Assembly: GCA_027405735.1 (NCBI GenBank)
Contig: JAPEHQ010000015.1
Coordinates: 1,116,001-1,180,000 of the forward strand
DNA length: 64,000 bases
From: Mucor racemosus
Lineage: Eukaryota; Mucoromycota; Mucoromycetes; Mucorales; Mucoraceae
Reading direction: 5' to 3'
A model generated the notes under the pieces. It made no database searches and was not told the origin of the DNA. It saw nothing but the letters and a program-made list of their open reading frames with translations. Of the stretch, positions 23,521 through 36,175 are shown piece after piece. The position numbers and the translations under genes are program-made. The stretch's first letter is position 1. Each line of letters opens with the position of its first letter.

Positions 23521-24003
23521 CTCATGTACAAACCAATTTGTACCCATACGATCAGCTCATTATGCTTATGGTCAGATTTTATTACTATGCGCAAATAGTA
23601 GGGATAATGATATGCTTATGGGCAACTCTACTATTATGCACACATGGGATTAATGTCATGCATATAGACAGAATCTATAATTCTACACGCACAGGCTTTT
23701 CGTTATGATCGTGTGCAGTTTCTTTTGTTGTGCCCATGTGCATCTTGTTATCTTTTTAGCCATTATTCAGTGGGCGCAACAACTCATCAGGCTATAGTGT
23801 GTGGCCCGACCTGGACACAACAAAACCATCTTGTGCAGCACAGGTCGGCCGTAGTGGCTTCTATATATAAATCCTCTAAATTTGTGATTTTATGGACTTT
23901 TTTTTGAATCCGGTTATATCATTTTATACTTTTCAAGTTAAATCCGTTATTAGGCTAATAATGTTGTAAGTTGTAATTATGTTTTACTTAAAATAAACCT
24001 TTG

Positions 24004-24350
24004 TAATTTATCAAAATATGATATGTTTAAGTTAAATAAAAACTAGAAATTTAATCAAGTAAAGAGATATCGTTTATTGGAATGAAATTAATAGGGTTTA
24101 TATACTATTTGATTTGGGGAATTAATGATGTGATAAGGTAGTTTAGATGTTATTTAATAGTAATGTGTCATGTTGGTATATCATGTTGGAATGTCGCACT
24201 GGCGTATTATGCTTTTGTACCATGCTTCTATAATACCATGATTTTAGGAGCATGGTATAGTTAATATTTAATTAAGTAACTTCCGGTTCCGAATCTATTA
24301 TTGTTTACTTTTTTGGATTTGACATGATCCGGTTTAAGAATGATACATCA
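24004..24350 (-). mobile_element. solo LTR, family 1, copy b
   Basis: 347 bp, closely similar to 18615-18952 over its full length, ending TGATACATCA. The outer end has decayed from TG to TA (TAATTTATCA). An exact 5-bp duplication, ctttg, flanks it (23999-24003 and 24351-24355). The uninterrupted host sequence is preserved at about 42130-42160 in the second island (tattcaaagg), which confirms the insertion. Confidence 0.88.
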
Positions 24351-24578
24351 CTTTGAATAATTAATAACAATACAGTAGAACCTTAATTTTTGTATGAAAT
24401 TTCGATACCTGCATCTTATAGCTGTTTGGAATATTTAAATAACCGCGCCCGGGCTGTCCGGTGATTTTTTCTAGAAATTTGAAGCTTGGAAATATCATTA
24501 AATAGCCGCTTCCGGAGATTGTTCGGCTTTTTTTTTTTTGGAAGAGTGACTATTGGCAAAAATATGAATCATATACTA

Positions 24579-24892
24579 TGTTGTATGCCCCCAAGTACCA
24601 TATGTTATCACCTTCTACAGTATCAATACACCTTACAATCTATTGACTACGACATGTATTGAAGTGCAAAGTCTTGATATCGGATATAAAAAACTCCTAG
24701 CGTACTAAGTATAATTCAATAATTACCAAGAACGCTTGGGCCTCAATTATGATACCATAGTAATTCATCCCAGCGGTTAATTAATCAAGTAGCTATCAAA
24801 TCAACATCCAAGCACATTTAGTGCAGCATTGAAACAAAGCAATTCACAAGCTCTGCAAGAACGGTTAAATTATGATTGATCCATTTCAATCG
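24579..24892 (+). mobile_element. partial LTR, family 3 (copy A)
   Basis: Begins TGTTGTATGCC and matches the reverse complements of 41396-41922 and 42518-43045 for about 310 bp (landmarks gatatcggatataa, cctcaattatgat, ggttaaattatgattgatcc), then diverges abruptly at about 24892. The sequence outside its start is also shared with copy B, so the junction is older than the duplication of this region. The missing remainder suggests recombination. Confidence 0.65.
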
Positions 24893-25294
24893 ATATGCGT
24901 ATTTATACTAATATAAATTTTCTACCGAGCTGCGATCCTAGCAGCTTATAGTTAAAGGCCAAGAAACATAATGTGGATCTAATCACACCATTATGATCAA
25001 GAACCCATGAACTCTATGAATACACCAATTGTTTACTATCAAGACTAATATCTGACAAGGGGTATTATTGGCTATGTATGGACCTAGGAATGTTTACCTA
25101 ATCTCTCTGATGAAAACTATATAAAGAGGACATTTATTTATTATGAAAGTTCGCAAGTAGAATTGAACTTGATAATAAAACCCTAATGTTATCTAGTCGA
25201 ATTACTATTGTTTTTTATACTTTTTTTCCGTGAATATCCTCATATATTCCACAATATCAAAGGGCAACTTTCACAGCTTAGAACTTACTGAGTG

Positions 25295-25608
25295 TGATGT
25301 ATCATTTTTAACCGGACGTCAAATCCAAACGTAAAACAATAGTTCAGGAACCGAAATTCAAGTCAATTAAACGGAACCACGGTTAAAGCATGATGTTCTA
25401 GCATAATATTACAGCATGATATTAAAGCATGATGCTCCACCATCATGCTACATTAGTATAATAGATAATATCTATAATCTTTATCACATCATCATCTCCC
25501 TCAACTCAATTAGTATATAAACCCTCTTTATTTCCTTTTAATAAAAGATATCTTTTTACTTGATTAAATTTCTAGTTTAATTTAACGTTAAAATATTCTG
25601 ATAAATCA
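25295..25608 (+). mobile_element. solo LTR, family 1, copy c (opposite orientation)
   Basis: 314 bp, TGATGTATCA...TGATAAATCA, with a 5-bp near-duplication (gagtg / gtgtg). It has the TATATAAACCC box near 25515 and the AATAAAAGATATC segment on the plus strand. It is more diverged from copies a and b than they are from each other. Confidence 0.75.
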
Positions 25609-25641
25609 GTGTGTTTAGAAAATTATCCTCAAATTGCATCT

Positions 25642-25913
25642 TGTAATGAGTCAAATATTTCAGTTTCATTCATGCAAAACCTTGCCTGGTTCCTTATATA
25701 AATGCTACAAGGAAATCATTACATGACCCCTTGTGGATTTATCTGCCTTGTTACACTCCCTTTGCTTTTATTTATTCACTAACAAATATCTAATTTACAA
25801 ATAAGAACATCAACCTTCATCAATCCAGTGATCACCAATTTATAATAATAAGAATAATATTTATAAGCATATTATTCACCTTTGTTATTAGTCCAACATT
25901 ACAGATCATTACA
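25642..25913 (+). mobile_element. solo LTR, family 4
   Basis: 272 bp, TGTAATGAGTC...GATCATTACA, with palindromic termini. The inverted copy in the second island is also 272 bp once its nested insert and that insert's duplication are removed. A TATATAA box lies near 25697. No target-site duplication could be seen here (catct / tacac). Confidence 0.7.
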
Positions 25914-26135
25914 TACACGTCTGCAATAAATTCTTTAGAATATCAATAGGCTTCAAGCCAAATCATACATAATAGACTCAAAATAAATAATTATATATAT
26001 TTTATAATTGTGACAAAAAGAACACTCTGATAATGTAAATTAGTTTATAAAATTTAAATGATTGAGCTTTATTATTAAAATAAATGATTTTCTATATTAT
26101 GTAAAAGGTGAAATTGGTATAAATGTATAATTATT

Positions 26136-29100
26136 TTACAAGACAGACAAGGATTGTTCATGAACTAATTCGGAATAAGTGCCATTAAGTGCTAATAATT
26201 CAAAATGGGTGCCTTGCTCAATAACACGTCCATCTTTGACGACACAAATCAAATCAGCATTTTGAATAGTAGAAAGACGATGAGCAATTGTGATAGTAGT
26301 TCTTCCTCCTTCCTCTAAAATATTGTCCAAAGCTTCTTGTACAAGTTTCTCACTATCACTATCAAGAGCAGAAGTAGCTTCATCCAAGAGCAAAACCTTG
26401 GGCTTACGAATCAAGGCACGAGCAATGGCAATTCTTTGTTTCTGACCACCAGACAATTGAGAACCCTTATCACCAACACGAGTATCATAGCCATTAGGTA
26501 AACTAGAAATAAAATTATGGATATTTGCTGCCTTACAAGCAGTTTCAACGTCTTCTTGAGTAACCTGTTTGGAATCGTCAACACCAAAACGAATATTCTC
26601 AACAATACTTAAATCAAATAGAATAGGTTCTTGACTCACGAGAGCCATATGGCTACGAAGATTGTAAAGGGAATAATTCTTGACATTACTTTCATCTAAA
26701 GACACAGTACCTTTAAGAGGATCATACCAACGTTGCATCATACCAATAGTAGTTGATTTACCACAGCCTGAAGGACCGACTAAAGCAATTGTTTGACCAG
26801 CTTTTCCTCGCAAATTGAATTCTCCATTGAATACAGTAACATCTGAACGAGCAGGGTAAGCAAATTTGATATTTTTAAACTCTAACTCTCCTTTAACAGT
26901 GCCAACAGGTGGCTCAAGACCTTCTAATTCAGGGTCGATCTTGGATTCACGCTCAATAACAGCATAAGAAGCAATAGCAGCATACTTTGCTTTACTAAAT
27001 GAAGAAGCAAAGGTTGTACTACGACCAGCAGCTTCAGCAGCGGTCATGATAACCTGAATAAAACAATATCATTAGTATCAAAATTCGCATTCAAATATAA
27101 CTTAAACTTACGGTCATACTGGTAAACATTTGTTGAAAGTCAATCATACCACTTTGAATGAAACGAGCACCAGCATAGAATGCCAATGCACTTGTATAGA
27201 TATTGATACCTTTACCTAAACCAGCAGCAATAGATGATAAATAAGCCTTTTTCATAGCCAATTTGTGAGGACGATCAGTAGCACGATAATAACGTTCTTC
27301 GAAATGATCTTGCTTATTCAATGCAGCCACGGTTCTAACTTCACGGATAGCCTCACCAGCAACTTGACCACTTTCAGCATTAGCCTTTTTAGTTTCATCT
27401 TCAAAGCCGCGTTGAATACGGAATTCGTAAGCTGTAGCAGCAGAAAGGAAAGGAGCCATGCACAAGACAACCAAGGTAAGAGCCCAACTATGAATGAAAG
27501 CAATAATGAAAGCGGATATAATAGTAGCAACAAGTTGAGTAAGGTCACCCCATGTTTTAGTAACCATTTCACTGACGTTACGAGCATCAACAGCCAATCT
27601 TGAAGTAAGGGCACCAGTATTATTTTCCTCTAAATCAAAAAATCCAACTTCCTGTCTCATGTAAGCATCAAATACTTCCAGTCTAAATCTCTTGGAAAAC
27701 TTTTCACCACATGTTTCAAAAGCACAGAATTGAGTACCGTTACCAATAAAAGATGCAATAGCAATCATAACAAAAATGAAGGAATAAAGATTAGTTCCTC
27801 CAAGAGGACCAGGTTGAATTTCTTGACCAGGAACACTAAGAATAGAGATGACTCTTGAGAAACTGAAACTGTAAATGGGAAAGATACATCCTGCAATAGC
27901 AGATCCACCAACACCAACACCGAGATATTTCCATTCAGGTCGCATGTGTCGCAAAACCTTCCAAAGAGGAGCCTTTTGTTTCTTCATTTCGTTTTTAATT
28001 CTCTTTTGCTCAGCAAGCTTGAGCTCATACGCATCAATATTCTTGTCGGCTTCAGTTCCAATGTATTTTTCATCACTACGTGTTGAAAGATTTGTGATAA
28101 CCTTGGTGAGACCTTGATGTTCCTTTTCCAATATTTGTCGTTTAACTTCTGATTCTTCTTTTCTCAATAAATCCTCGGTATCTAATTCAGCATGACGAGC
28201 AGTTTCTGCTTCTTCGCTCTCTTCTGTATCAATAGCTTGTTTTTTGACGAGATCAGCATAAGTTCCACCCAATTCAATGAGCTGTTGATGAGTACCACGT
28301 TCAACAATAACACCATGATCTAAAACAACAATCAAATCAGCTTTCATAATAGTTGAAAGACGATGGGCAACGACAATAGTAGTACGAGAAGCAGATGCTT
28401 TATCAAGAGCATTTTGAACAAGACGCTCAGATTGAGTATCTAATGCAGAAGTAGCTTCATCTAATAGCAAGATAGTAGGATTCTTTAAAATAGCGCGAGC
28501 AATTGCAATTCTTTGCTTTTGACCACCTGAGAGCATACCACCTTGATCACCAACAAGAGTATCATAACCATTGGGCAATTGAGTAATAAAGGTATGACAA
28601 TTTGCTTCTCTAGCAGCTGCAATTAGTAGTTTTTCAGAGACATCAGTTTCAACACCCATAAGTAAATTCTGTCGTACAGTCATGTTAAACAAGACAGGCT
28701 CTTGGCTGTAAATAAAGATATAAGTAAATGATGGTAGATATTGCGATCCTATTTTCTTACCCTACAACACCAATTTGTTGACGGAGCCATTTAACATTGA
28801 ATGATTTAAGATCTTGACCATCCAAAGTAACAGCTCCAGATAAAGGATCATAAAATCTTTGCATGAGTTGAACAGTAGTTGATTTACCAGAACCAGATGG
28901 ACCAACAAAAGCTACAGTCATTCCTGGGCTAATCTTCAATGAAAGATCTTTTAAAATTGTGAGATCAGGACGAGTAGGATATTTGAAATTGACATTTGTA
29001 AATTCAATAGCACCAACAACTTTATCGGGAGTAATGCCAGAAGTTGAATCAATATCGATTTCAGGTACACGATCAATAATTTGATAAACCTTATAAGCAG

Positions 29101-30285
29101 CACCACGAGCACTTGAAACAGCAGATAAATTAACAGGTAAACGGAGCATACCTTTAATTAAATAAACAAAATGTTAGTATACAATAACTACGGAAATATT
29201 TTAGAAAACTCACTCATAGATCCCATCATCATTGCTAAAAATGCTACAAATACAGCAGGGCCAGTCAACTCTCCTTCAACAACCTTGGTTGATCCATACC
29301 ATAATGCTAAACCAAAAGTACAGAAAAGCAAAAACATAAACATAGCAAAACCGAGACCTAATGAAACACCACGCTTAATACCATGTTGACATGCTTCCTC
29401 TAACTTTTCATCGTATCTTTTGGAGAACCGCTTTTGTAAAGTGAATGAATATACAGTACGAATGGATTGAAATGTTTGCTCAGCAACAGAACCAGCGCTT
29501 GCATAAGAGTTTTGTCCCATAATTGTATACTTTGTAATGAAATAAGCCATTGCTCTACCTGTAGTGAAAATAAGGGGAAGCGTTGCGAGCATAATCACTG
29601 CTACTTGCCAACCTGTATTTGAAATTGATGTGAGTATTATGTAATGTGAGTTTCACTTGAAATGCATCATGTTACCTTTGACAAATGCTACAATGAAACC
29701 TCCAATGAATTGCGCAACCAATTGAACCATCAAACCCATTTTCTCACTAATACCATCTTGAATAATTTGTGTATCTGATGCAAGTCTAGTGTTTAATGAT
29801 CCATCTGCAGCTTTATCGAACCAACTCATATCTTGCTTTAATACTGAATGCAAATATAATGATCGAATACGTCTAGTCTGACTCTCGCCTGTCATTACCC
29901 ATAAACAATTTGAAAGGTATGCTGCAATTAATGATGCTGTGCCCATGTAAGCCATGATGTGAATGACTGGTAATGTAGCTTCAAGAAGATTAGTGGGGTC
30001 ATTTAATGATCCGGTAAGATTGTTGATAAACGTTCCATAAATCAAAATCGAGACGGGCTGTAATGCGCCTGAGCCTATGGAGAATATAACTGCAAGGAAA
30101 ATCAAAAATCGTTCTTTAGGGGTAGCAAAACGGAACAATTTTATCACTGAAACTGCAGGTCCCTTTTTTTTTTTATGTTTGGAAACATCTTTGTTTTTTG
30201 ATGCTTTTTCTTCAATTGTAGATGTTGAAATAGCTGGAGTTACTGTCTCCTGTTCTTCTCCTGGTTTGACTTTTCTTTCACCCAT
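26136..30285 (-). CDS. ABCB/MDR-type full ABC transporter (Pmd1/Ste6-like)
   Basis: Five exons (30285-29676, 29612-29214, 29151-28761, 28705-27112, 27053-26136) give 1303 residues in TMD-NBD-TMD-NBD order, the usual size for fungal P-glycoprotein-like exporters in the plasma or internal membranes. NBD1 has Walker A GPSGSGKS at about 420-427, signature LSGGQ at 525-529 and Walker B ILLLDE at 545-550. NBD2 has GPSGCGKS at 1091-1098, LSGGQ at 1198-1202 and VLLLDE at 1218-1223. Both ATP sites have all canonical residues. The N-terminus is a basic, soluble extension (KHKKKKG). The linker between halves is Glu/Lys-rich. Substrates cannot be told from sequence; drug, lipid or peptide export are all possible for this family. 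Confidence 0.95.
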
Positions 30286-33200
30286 GTAGAAAAAAAGAAT
30301 AAATTAATGCAATTGAGAGAAAAACAGAGAAATACAACAAGAAATATCTCGATTATTTATAGGGAACGAAAACCAGAATGCAAATGTCACACAGAAAAAA
30401 AGAGGTGTGGCAGAAACCATAGCCACCACAACAGACGCCGATTTTTACCAAAGCTGAATAGAAGCTCACCACAATTTCTGTCGGTGGTTGCTGATTTACA
30501 AACTGTTCGAATTTCTTTCTTGTATCCCTTCTTATTATGAATCATAAATACTTCCGCTTCTCCATCGTGTGTTTACAAATATGGGTTGAGGTGCGCTTTC
30601 TCGGCGAATAAGGTTTAAAAAAAGAAAAAAATCATAAATACTGTTCATCTGCGTAACGCATGAATTACTTGTCATTTTTACTATAGTACAGTTGATGATA
30701 CCGCAGCATGTTTATTGATCCAACATTTAATTTATGAATAAACAAGCTGATCTAAAATGTTGTTTCAATTATATATATATATTAAATACATCTCGAGTAT
30801 GATACACAGAAAATACGGCTACAATAAACAGAAATTGTCATTATTACTTGCTAATGATGATGTGGTGTACGTGCAAGCTAACCTTGAAACTTAATAGACA
30901 TGGTATTTACTTTTTTGATCCCGGGGAAAAAGTTTTGACTTGTTGCCAAATATAATAAATTACTCTATATTTGGGTATTATTGTGCTACCGTTGGAACTT
31001 CAAATGTTGCACTTTTGGTCAAAATCGGCACCTCATTTTCGGCACCTGCTCCATTGTTGAGTTTTACTTTTACACAAAACTAGAAAGATTAATAATCAGT
31101 CTTTTTCCCATTTGACCTTTAATTTTTGTGTGCTTCTAGATTGCGATCAATAGCTACGGAAATTGTTTTTACCGCGGTAGATTGAAATTCCTGGAACTGG
31201 GAGTACAAAAAGTTCATCTTTGACTAAGGCTGAACTATATATCCTTATTGTATCATCTTTTACTGGATCATAAATCAAAATATAATAGTTGTACGTCCAT
31301 ATTTCGTATTTTTCATATAACATTATTTCAATTACACGCGAACTAGTAATAAATGATTAAAGTTTCCGTATCTTGCTAAGCTTTTGTGATTGGAATATCA
31401 CGCCATTATGAGTCAAATTCGTTAAACAATACGGATCGAGACTGATATAAAGTAGAGATCTTTATCCTGTAATCAATCATACAAGGCCATGTTCATATGA
31501 TTTACTATGGACAAAAACAAATATAATAACTCTTAAAATGGAAAATATAGATAGATAACCTATAGCAATGATAGATAGTATTTAATTTCATGCTTAAAAT
31601 GACAGATCTAACCTACTTAGCGACATAAACATCCCTTGATTTCGTTTCATGTACTTAATTTTTTTTTAAAAAAAAAGAAGGTATAATAGGAGGCATGCCA
31701 TATCCGATGTTAACTGACATCTTGTTGACAGTTTGGTCTTATATATGCAACCGATTTATTTGTAATATGTGTATATAAGTTTACTCACATCCCAAGAATT
31801 TTATCAATACATTTATCAAATTACTTTTTTATTTCGATTCAATACAATTTAGGTAATATTGAAAAAGCCTCAAGTAGAACCATTAATCCAGCGAAAAGTA
31901 ACCGCCGGAGGTAATCATAAGCATAACGACCCAATACCCGAAGATTTTTAAGCAAGAAATTTCAAGAAAAAATCGATCTCCCCTAAATAAAAAAAAGGGA
32001 GAGCCCTTCCTGTTCAAACGTTGCTAAATTTGGTGGAAGAGAAAAATTTCTTGTGCTCTTATTCAGATAAATGAGAATAGTATGCAGAAAATAATAGAAA
32101 AAAAGTTAATGCGGTAAAATAAATGCAGTTTCATATACAGTAGTTTTAGAACCCACACAAGGCTCTTTAGTTTTTTGCTTTCAAATAAAACCTCTTTTTT
32201 TTTTACATTCTTTATACGTTATAAATATGCAATAAAAACAAAATTTCGTACATTTATTGTATTCAGAAATGCATGTCCTTGTATTATATGAATCAATTCG
32301 AAATCCATTTGTATCGTAGTTTACTTTGAAGACCAATTTATAGCAAATTAGGCACAAATTTTACATTTTGAAGAACTATTTAAGCATACTAATGCTAAAA
32401 AAACTAATAATTTATGTATGAACTATTGATACTGAGCATTTCAACTAGATCCTGAAAGTTTTTGTTTTGCGTACAACAACATTTAACAAATACAAATTGT
32501 CCCAAATGAGTTTGATCATTAACTAGCCGCTCACCTCCAAAAATTGCACCAAAACTCAATTTCACTGCGTTAAATTTGTTTTTGTGCGTAAAACAGGTAT
32601 CAATCAATAGCCCAATTTTACAGTTATATTTATCGATTAAAAAAATTTTGCTCACCATATTTCTTATTAAAGAAATGTACAAAAAAGCACAAGTGTTTCA
32701 CCAAAATGGCATGAATTTACACTTTGAAGGGCGCATTTTAGGCCATTTTTGAGCGTTTACAATTCAGAAAAGTATACCAAACGATTGCTCTTGATTGTTA
32801 GATACTTCTTATAGCAAAAAAACAAAAAATAAGTTCCTTTAATTTTCGGCCCATCTCGACCCTATGATAGCAAGCAAAAAAAAATAGATTTTACGAAAAA
32901 TCAGATTTTCACGCAAAAAAAAGAAATTTTTACTAAGATAAATGTTAGAGACATAACTTATAAATTGTCAAATATATGTTTGGGAATTGTTTAATTGAAG
33001 ATTCTAAACCTAATTTTTTTACTTTTCCCCAAGAAACTGAAATTCGATAAATTGGAATATTGCGAACAATTTTCTGAGACGCATTTAAAATAAAAAAATA
33101 ATACGTTATAGAGCACTGAATTTTACAGTTTTGTTATTAGAGTAAGTATACACTATAAATTCTGATATTCGTTTCAAAAAATCCTTTAAGAATAATTTTT

Positions 33201-33536
33201 CCGAAAAAAAATTTTTTTTTAGGGTAGAACGTAGTGGATATACTTTATTTATTATTATTTAATGTGAAGACTTAATATACATGAAACTCCTACAATAACG
33301 TTTCATGTAGCACAACGTAAGCCATATGGGAAGAGGTTGAGAGGTCTCCACAAGTGGGCCTACTGTAAACAAGGTCGCTATAATGATTATACTATGAAAG
33401 ATGGGACTAATTAAAGTGCTGCACCAAGAGCCAAAACGGGCATGCGGAGAACGTCATACGAAAAAGTTGTGGGTTGGTGACATGACACTAAACAGGAGAT
33501 ACAGTACTACATAATATTATCAAACAAACTTGCGTC
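30286..33536. other. long intergenic region, no gene seen
   Basis: About 3.2 kb containing the ABC transporter promoter at its left end. A/T runs are frequent. The stretch 32250-33250 has the texture of repeat R (long poly-A/T motifs, short repeated phrases) but I could not align it confidently. The block 33230-33500, next to the tRNA-like sequence, could be an old retroelement end, but no termini or duplication were found. Confidence 0.4.
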
Positions 33537-33606
33537 CACCAGGATTCGAACTCGAGTCGTGCGCTTGGGAAGTACACTTCTTAACCATTCGGCCCAACCA
33601 CCAAGG
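33537..33606 (-). pseudogene. tRNA-like sequence (degenerate; B box intact)
   Basis: On the minus strand the order is GGGCCGAATGGTTAAG (A-box-like), an anticodon-arm-like TGTAC-TTCCCAA-GCGCA with CCC in the anticodon position, and a perfect B box GTTCGAATCC. The anticodon stem has one mismatch and the T stem one mismatch with two wobbles. The acceptor strands do not pair and the D stem is poor, so it is probably a pseudogene or the head of a tRNA-derived SINE rather than a working tRNA-Gly. Confidence 0.4.
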
Positions 33607-33613
33607 GCTTTTT

Positions 33614-35061
33614 CCGAAAAAATGTCAAACATGGCAAATAAAGCATCAAAAGCGATTTGTGAATTTAACGTCCGCTGCCTGGTGTAACGATTTTTTTTGG
33701 CTGGCAAAAGCTTCGCGGATGAACCTCCAAATATTATATTGTGATTATGAGTAAGCAAGCTGCTTTTTTATCAACAAAAAAATATAAGAACACAATTAGG
33801 ATGCATAAATAATTTTCTAAATAAATTTAAACTTTTTAGTTATTTGTTGTAATGAGAAAAAATCCTTTGAAATCCGACTTCTAGCAGACAAGTAACGGAA
33901 TCGATAGACGAGGGGATAATTCGCCAAGCATCGAATGTGTTAAAGGTCGCTGAGCAATTGATAGCTACCCGAATTTGCTTTAATTTGGTTTCTTGTCAAG
34001 CAACATGCGCTTTTTGTAGAAATACATGGGACTTGCAGCTTTTGATAAAATCCCACTTTACTGGCTTGAATCCTGTTTCTTCATATGAATATGTATGGTT
34101 TATTCTATGTATCAGGTATATATGTAACAATTTACTTTTTAGACATATCATACACCGTTGACGACACGAGATGCTGCTCAACTCGAATTTGTGGCACCAA
34201 AGTAATTACCTGCTGATGAAGGCAATCGTGTAATATTGTTGATTTTTTATAGAAAAAGAACAACAAATTATAAATGTATACCCTGCTTGGGTCCCAGTTC
34301 CATGTATACATTGATGCATCAAACAAGTATATATACTTAAAAAAAAAAAAGTGTCTTGTTTAATAGTTGTTATATCGCTGGTCAACAAAACCAGAATGAT
34401 TTTGGAGCTCTGTCATCATTCAAAGACTTTTTCCACAAACGTGAGGCTTCTAATTAATGCGTTTCGCTTTTTTTTCTGCACGATAAGTAAATAATTCCAT
34501 CAATTAACCCTTTGTGTATGATCTGCAACACTCCAAAAAATGAATTGTTTCAATAACTATTTTATTTATATATTTTAGGTTGTTATTTATACGAAAATTT
34601 ATCTAAATGTTACGTCTATAAAATAATAATACTAACTAAAAAGTATTGTTTTTTTTATACAGGATTCATATAAACAACACCTTTTTAATGGATAATATAG
34701 ATATAGTGATCACCATCAGCTATCAGTTTTTGATCAGCTATCAGTTTTTGATCAACTAGAAGCATATCACCCTTAAAAAATCACTTTTATTGAATGTAAA
34801 TCCTGAATAATAACAAAATAAAAACTTGATATATAGATGTTATTATTTTTCCAGCAATTTTATCCGAGTTTTCCGAAAGCATATGTTTCTATATAACTTG
34901 ATCAACAAATTTCCCAACTTGGGATCATTGTTTTTTTTCAAGTGTGTAACATCCTTCCATCCTCTCACCCACCACTCCTTATTATCAGCCAATTGTTTCA
35001 ATAAAAAAAAAAGCATTTAGGTTATCGATATTCACCTTTTTTTTTCATTTCTATTTTACAC
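33614..35061. other. intergenic region with a tandem 18-mer
   Basis: A/T-rich. The 18-base unit gctatcagtttttgatca occurs twice in tandem at 34719-34736 and 34737-34754, and partial units flank it. The final 100 bases are pyrimidine-rich and probably form the promoter of the small gene at 35062. Confidence 0.5.
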
Positions 35062-35475
35062 ATGAGTCTAAACGAGAAAACAAGTAGAAATCAGTTGAAG
35101 CCAGATCGATATTATACACCTCAAGTGAAAAATCCTAATGGCCCAATCCATACAACTGGTAAATGTCCATGTACATCAACATGATTTAAACTGACATTTT
35201 TTGTATGTAATGTAGTTTATGAACCAACGCCATCTCCAGAATCTGTTGTATTTCACAAGAAATCAAGAACACCAAAAAATGAATCTTGTTGTCTTGCATG
35301 GTAATTAGATTAAATTTAGAGAAAAAAAAAAAAAAAAAAAAAAAAAAAGGGATTTGCATAAATAATATAATGTTATTATAGTTTATTAGCATGCTTCCTT
35401 TGTTTTGCTGTTAAAGGCGATGATGGGAAAAATGCATCACCAAAACCATCACCGCCACTACCAACATCTTCATGA
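35062..35475 (+). CDS. small Cys-rich tail protein (CYSTM-like)
   Basis: Three exons, 35062-35158, 35216-35300 and 35382-35475, giving 91 residues with consistent phases. The N-terminal half is polar and Pro-rich. The core ESCCLACLLACFLCFAVKG spans the exon 2/3 junction and is a short Cys-rich hydrophobic segment, as in CYSTM proteins, which are small stress-related tail-anchored membrane proteins. The tail is Ser/Pro-rich (SPKPSPPLPTSS). Only splicing makes the Cys-rich segment continuous, which argues that the model is right. The second intron contains a 27-nt A-run. The family assignment is by pattern and is not certain. Confidence 0.65.
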
Positions 35476-35650
35476 CAACCGCCATAATAATAACAATAAT
35501 AATAATGATAATAATAATAGTAATAAAAAGTCCTGATCTTTTTATTTAATCACACCTACTACAACAAAACTCACATCATACACATAACAAAGTACGCATA
35601 CAATAAATATACTGTATATATACATAATAAATATTATTTTTTTTTCTCTC

Positions 35651-36175
35651 TCAGATATCCATATCTTTTATATCTTGAATGATTGTTTCTTGCGCACTAC
35701 AATCATTTTTCTTGGATTTATTCATTACCATTGTAACCAACCCACTTAAATAAGGTTTTTTGGTTGCTGGGTTTTTCTTTTCACCAAAATTTGATGAAAT
35801 ATGAACCTTCTCAAAAGCATTGGCTAATGCATCTTGTTGCATTGGTATTCTTTTGTTTTTCTTACTAATAATACGTGAGGATAAAACAGGAATGCGAGAT
35901 GGTCGCTTATGATACGTATGTCTTTTTAAACTGGGTTTTCTATTTGCTAATAGTAATCTTTCCAATGTTTGAGCATGTTCTTCTGTTGAATCATGGCTGG
36001 GATTCACAACCGCATGAATCTTTGCAGATAAATGTTTGGAAAAAACTGCTTCCAACATGGACGCATCTTGAGGTGATGGTGGTGGCACCTTCATATGCAT
36101 GTTTTCTTCATCACAAAAATCCTTTAATAATGAACAATTCCATTTATTGCTATCTTGAATTACTACAGCGTCCAT
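35651..36175 (-). CDS. hypothetical protein, basic, 174 residues
   Basis: A single exon with an ATG start and a polar composition. An acidic N-terminus is followed by a basic middle (LKRHTYHKRPSRIPVLSSRI, then KKNKR), which could act as a nuclear signal. The C-terminus is Lys-rich. No recognised domain. The reading frame is longer than expected by chance in this base composition and has its own A/T-rich 5' region. It lies 191 bp downstream of the next minus-strand gene. Confidence 0.6.
   Translation of the reverse strand: MDAVVIQDSNKWNCSLLKDFCDEENMHMKVPPPSPQDASMLEAVFSKHLSAKIHAVVNPSHDSTEEHAQTLERLLLANRKPSLKRHTYHKRPSRIPVLSSRIISKKNKRIPMQQDALANAFEKVHISSNFGEKKNPATKKPYLSGLVTMVMNKSKKNDCSAQETIIQDIKDMDI

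Larger units (their letters stand above)
19922..23856 (+). mobile_element. CACTA-ended DNA transposon, copy 1 (non-autonomous or decayed)
   Basis: Begins CACTACGGCCGAACTA and ends TCGGCCGTAGTG, giving inverted termini with the CACTA start that marks the EnSpm/CACTA superfamily. Subterminal regions are full of short gtgca/tgcac repeats in both orientations, another habit of that superfamily. The same sequence occurs in reverse at 42299-46869. No transposase was found. Two LTRs (20063-20567 and 23224-23520) are inserted in this copy and absent from the other, so the element predates them. No clear target-site duplication surrounds this copy (aactt against gcttc). Confidence 0.7.

Noticed and set aside
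33507..33758. Minus-strand 83-codon frame reading GGWAEWLRSVLPKRTTRVR
   Set aside because: This is the translation of the tRNA-like sequence, a common artefact.
35475..35530. Run of aataat repeats after the small Cys-rich gene
   Set aside because: Simple trinucleotide repeat in a 3' region; no sign of a CRISPR or structured array.
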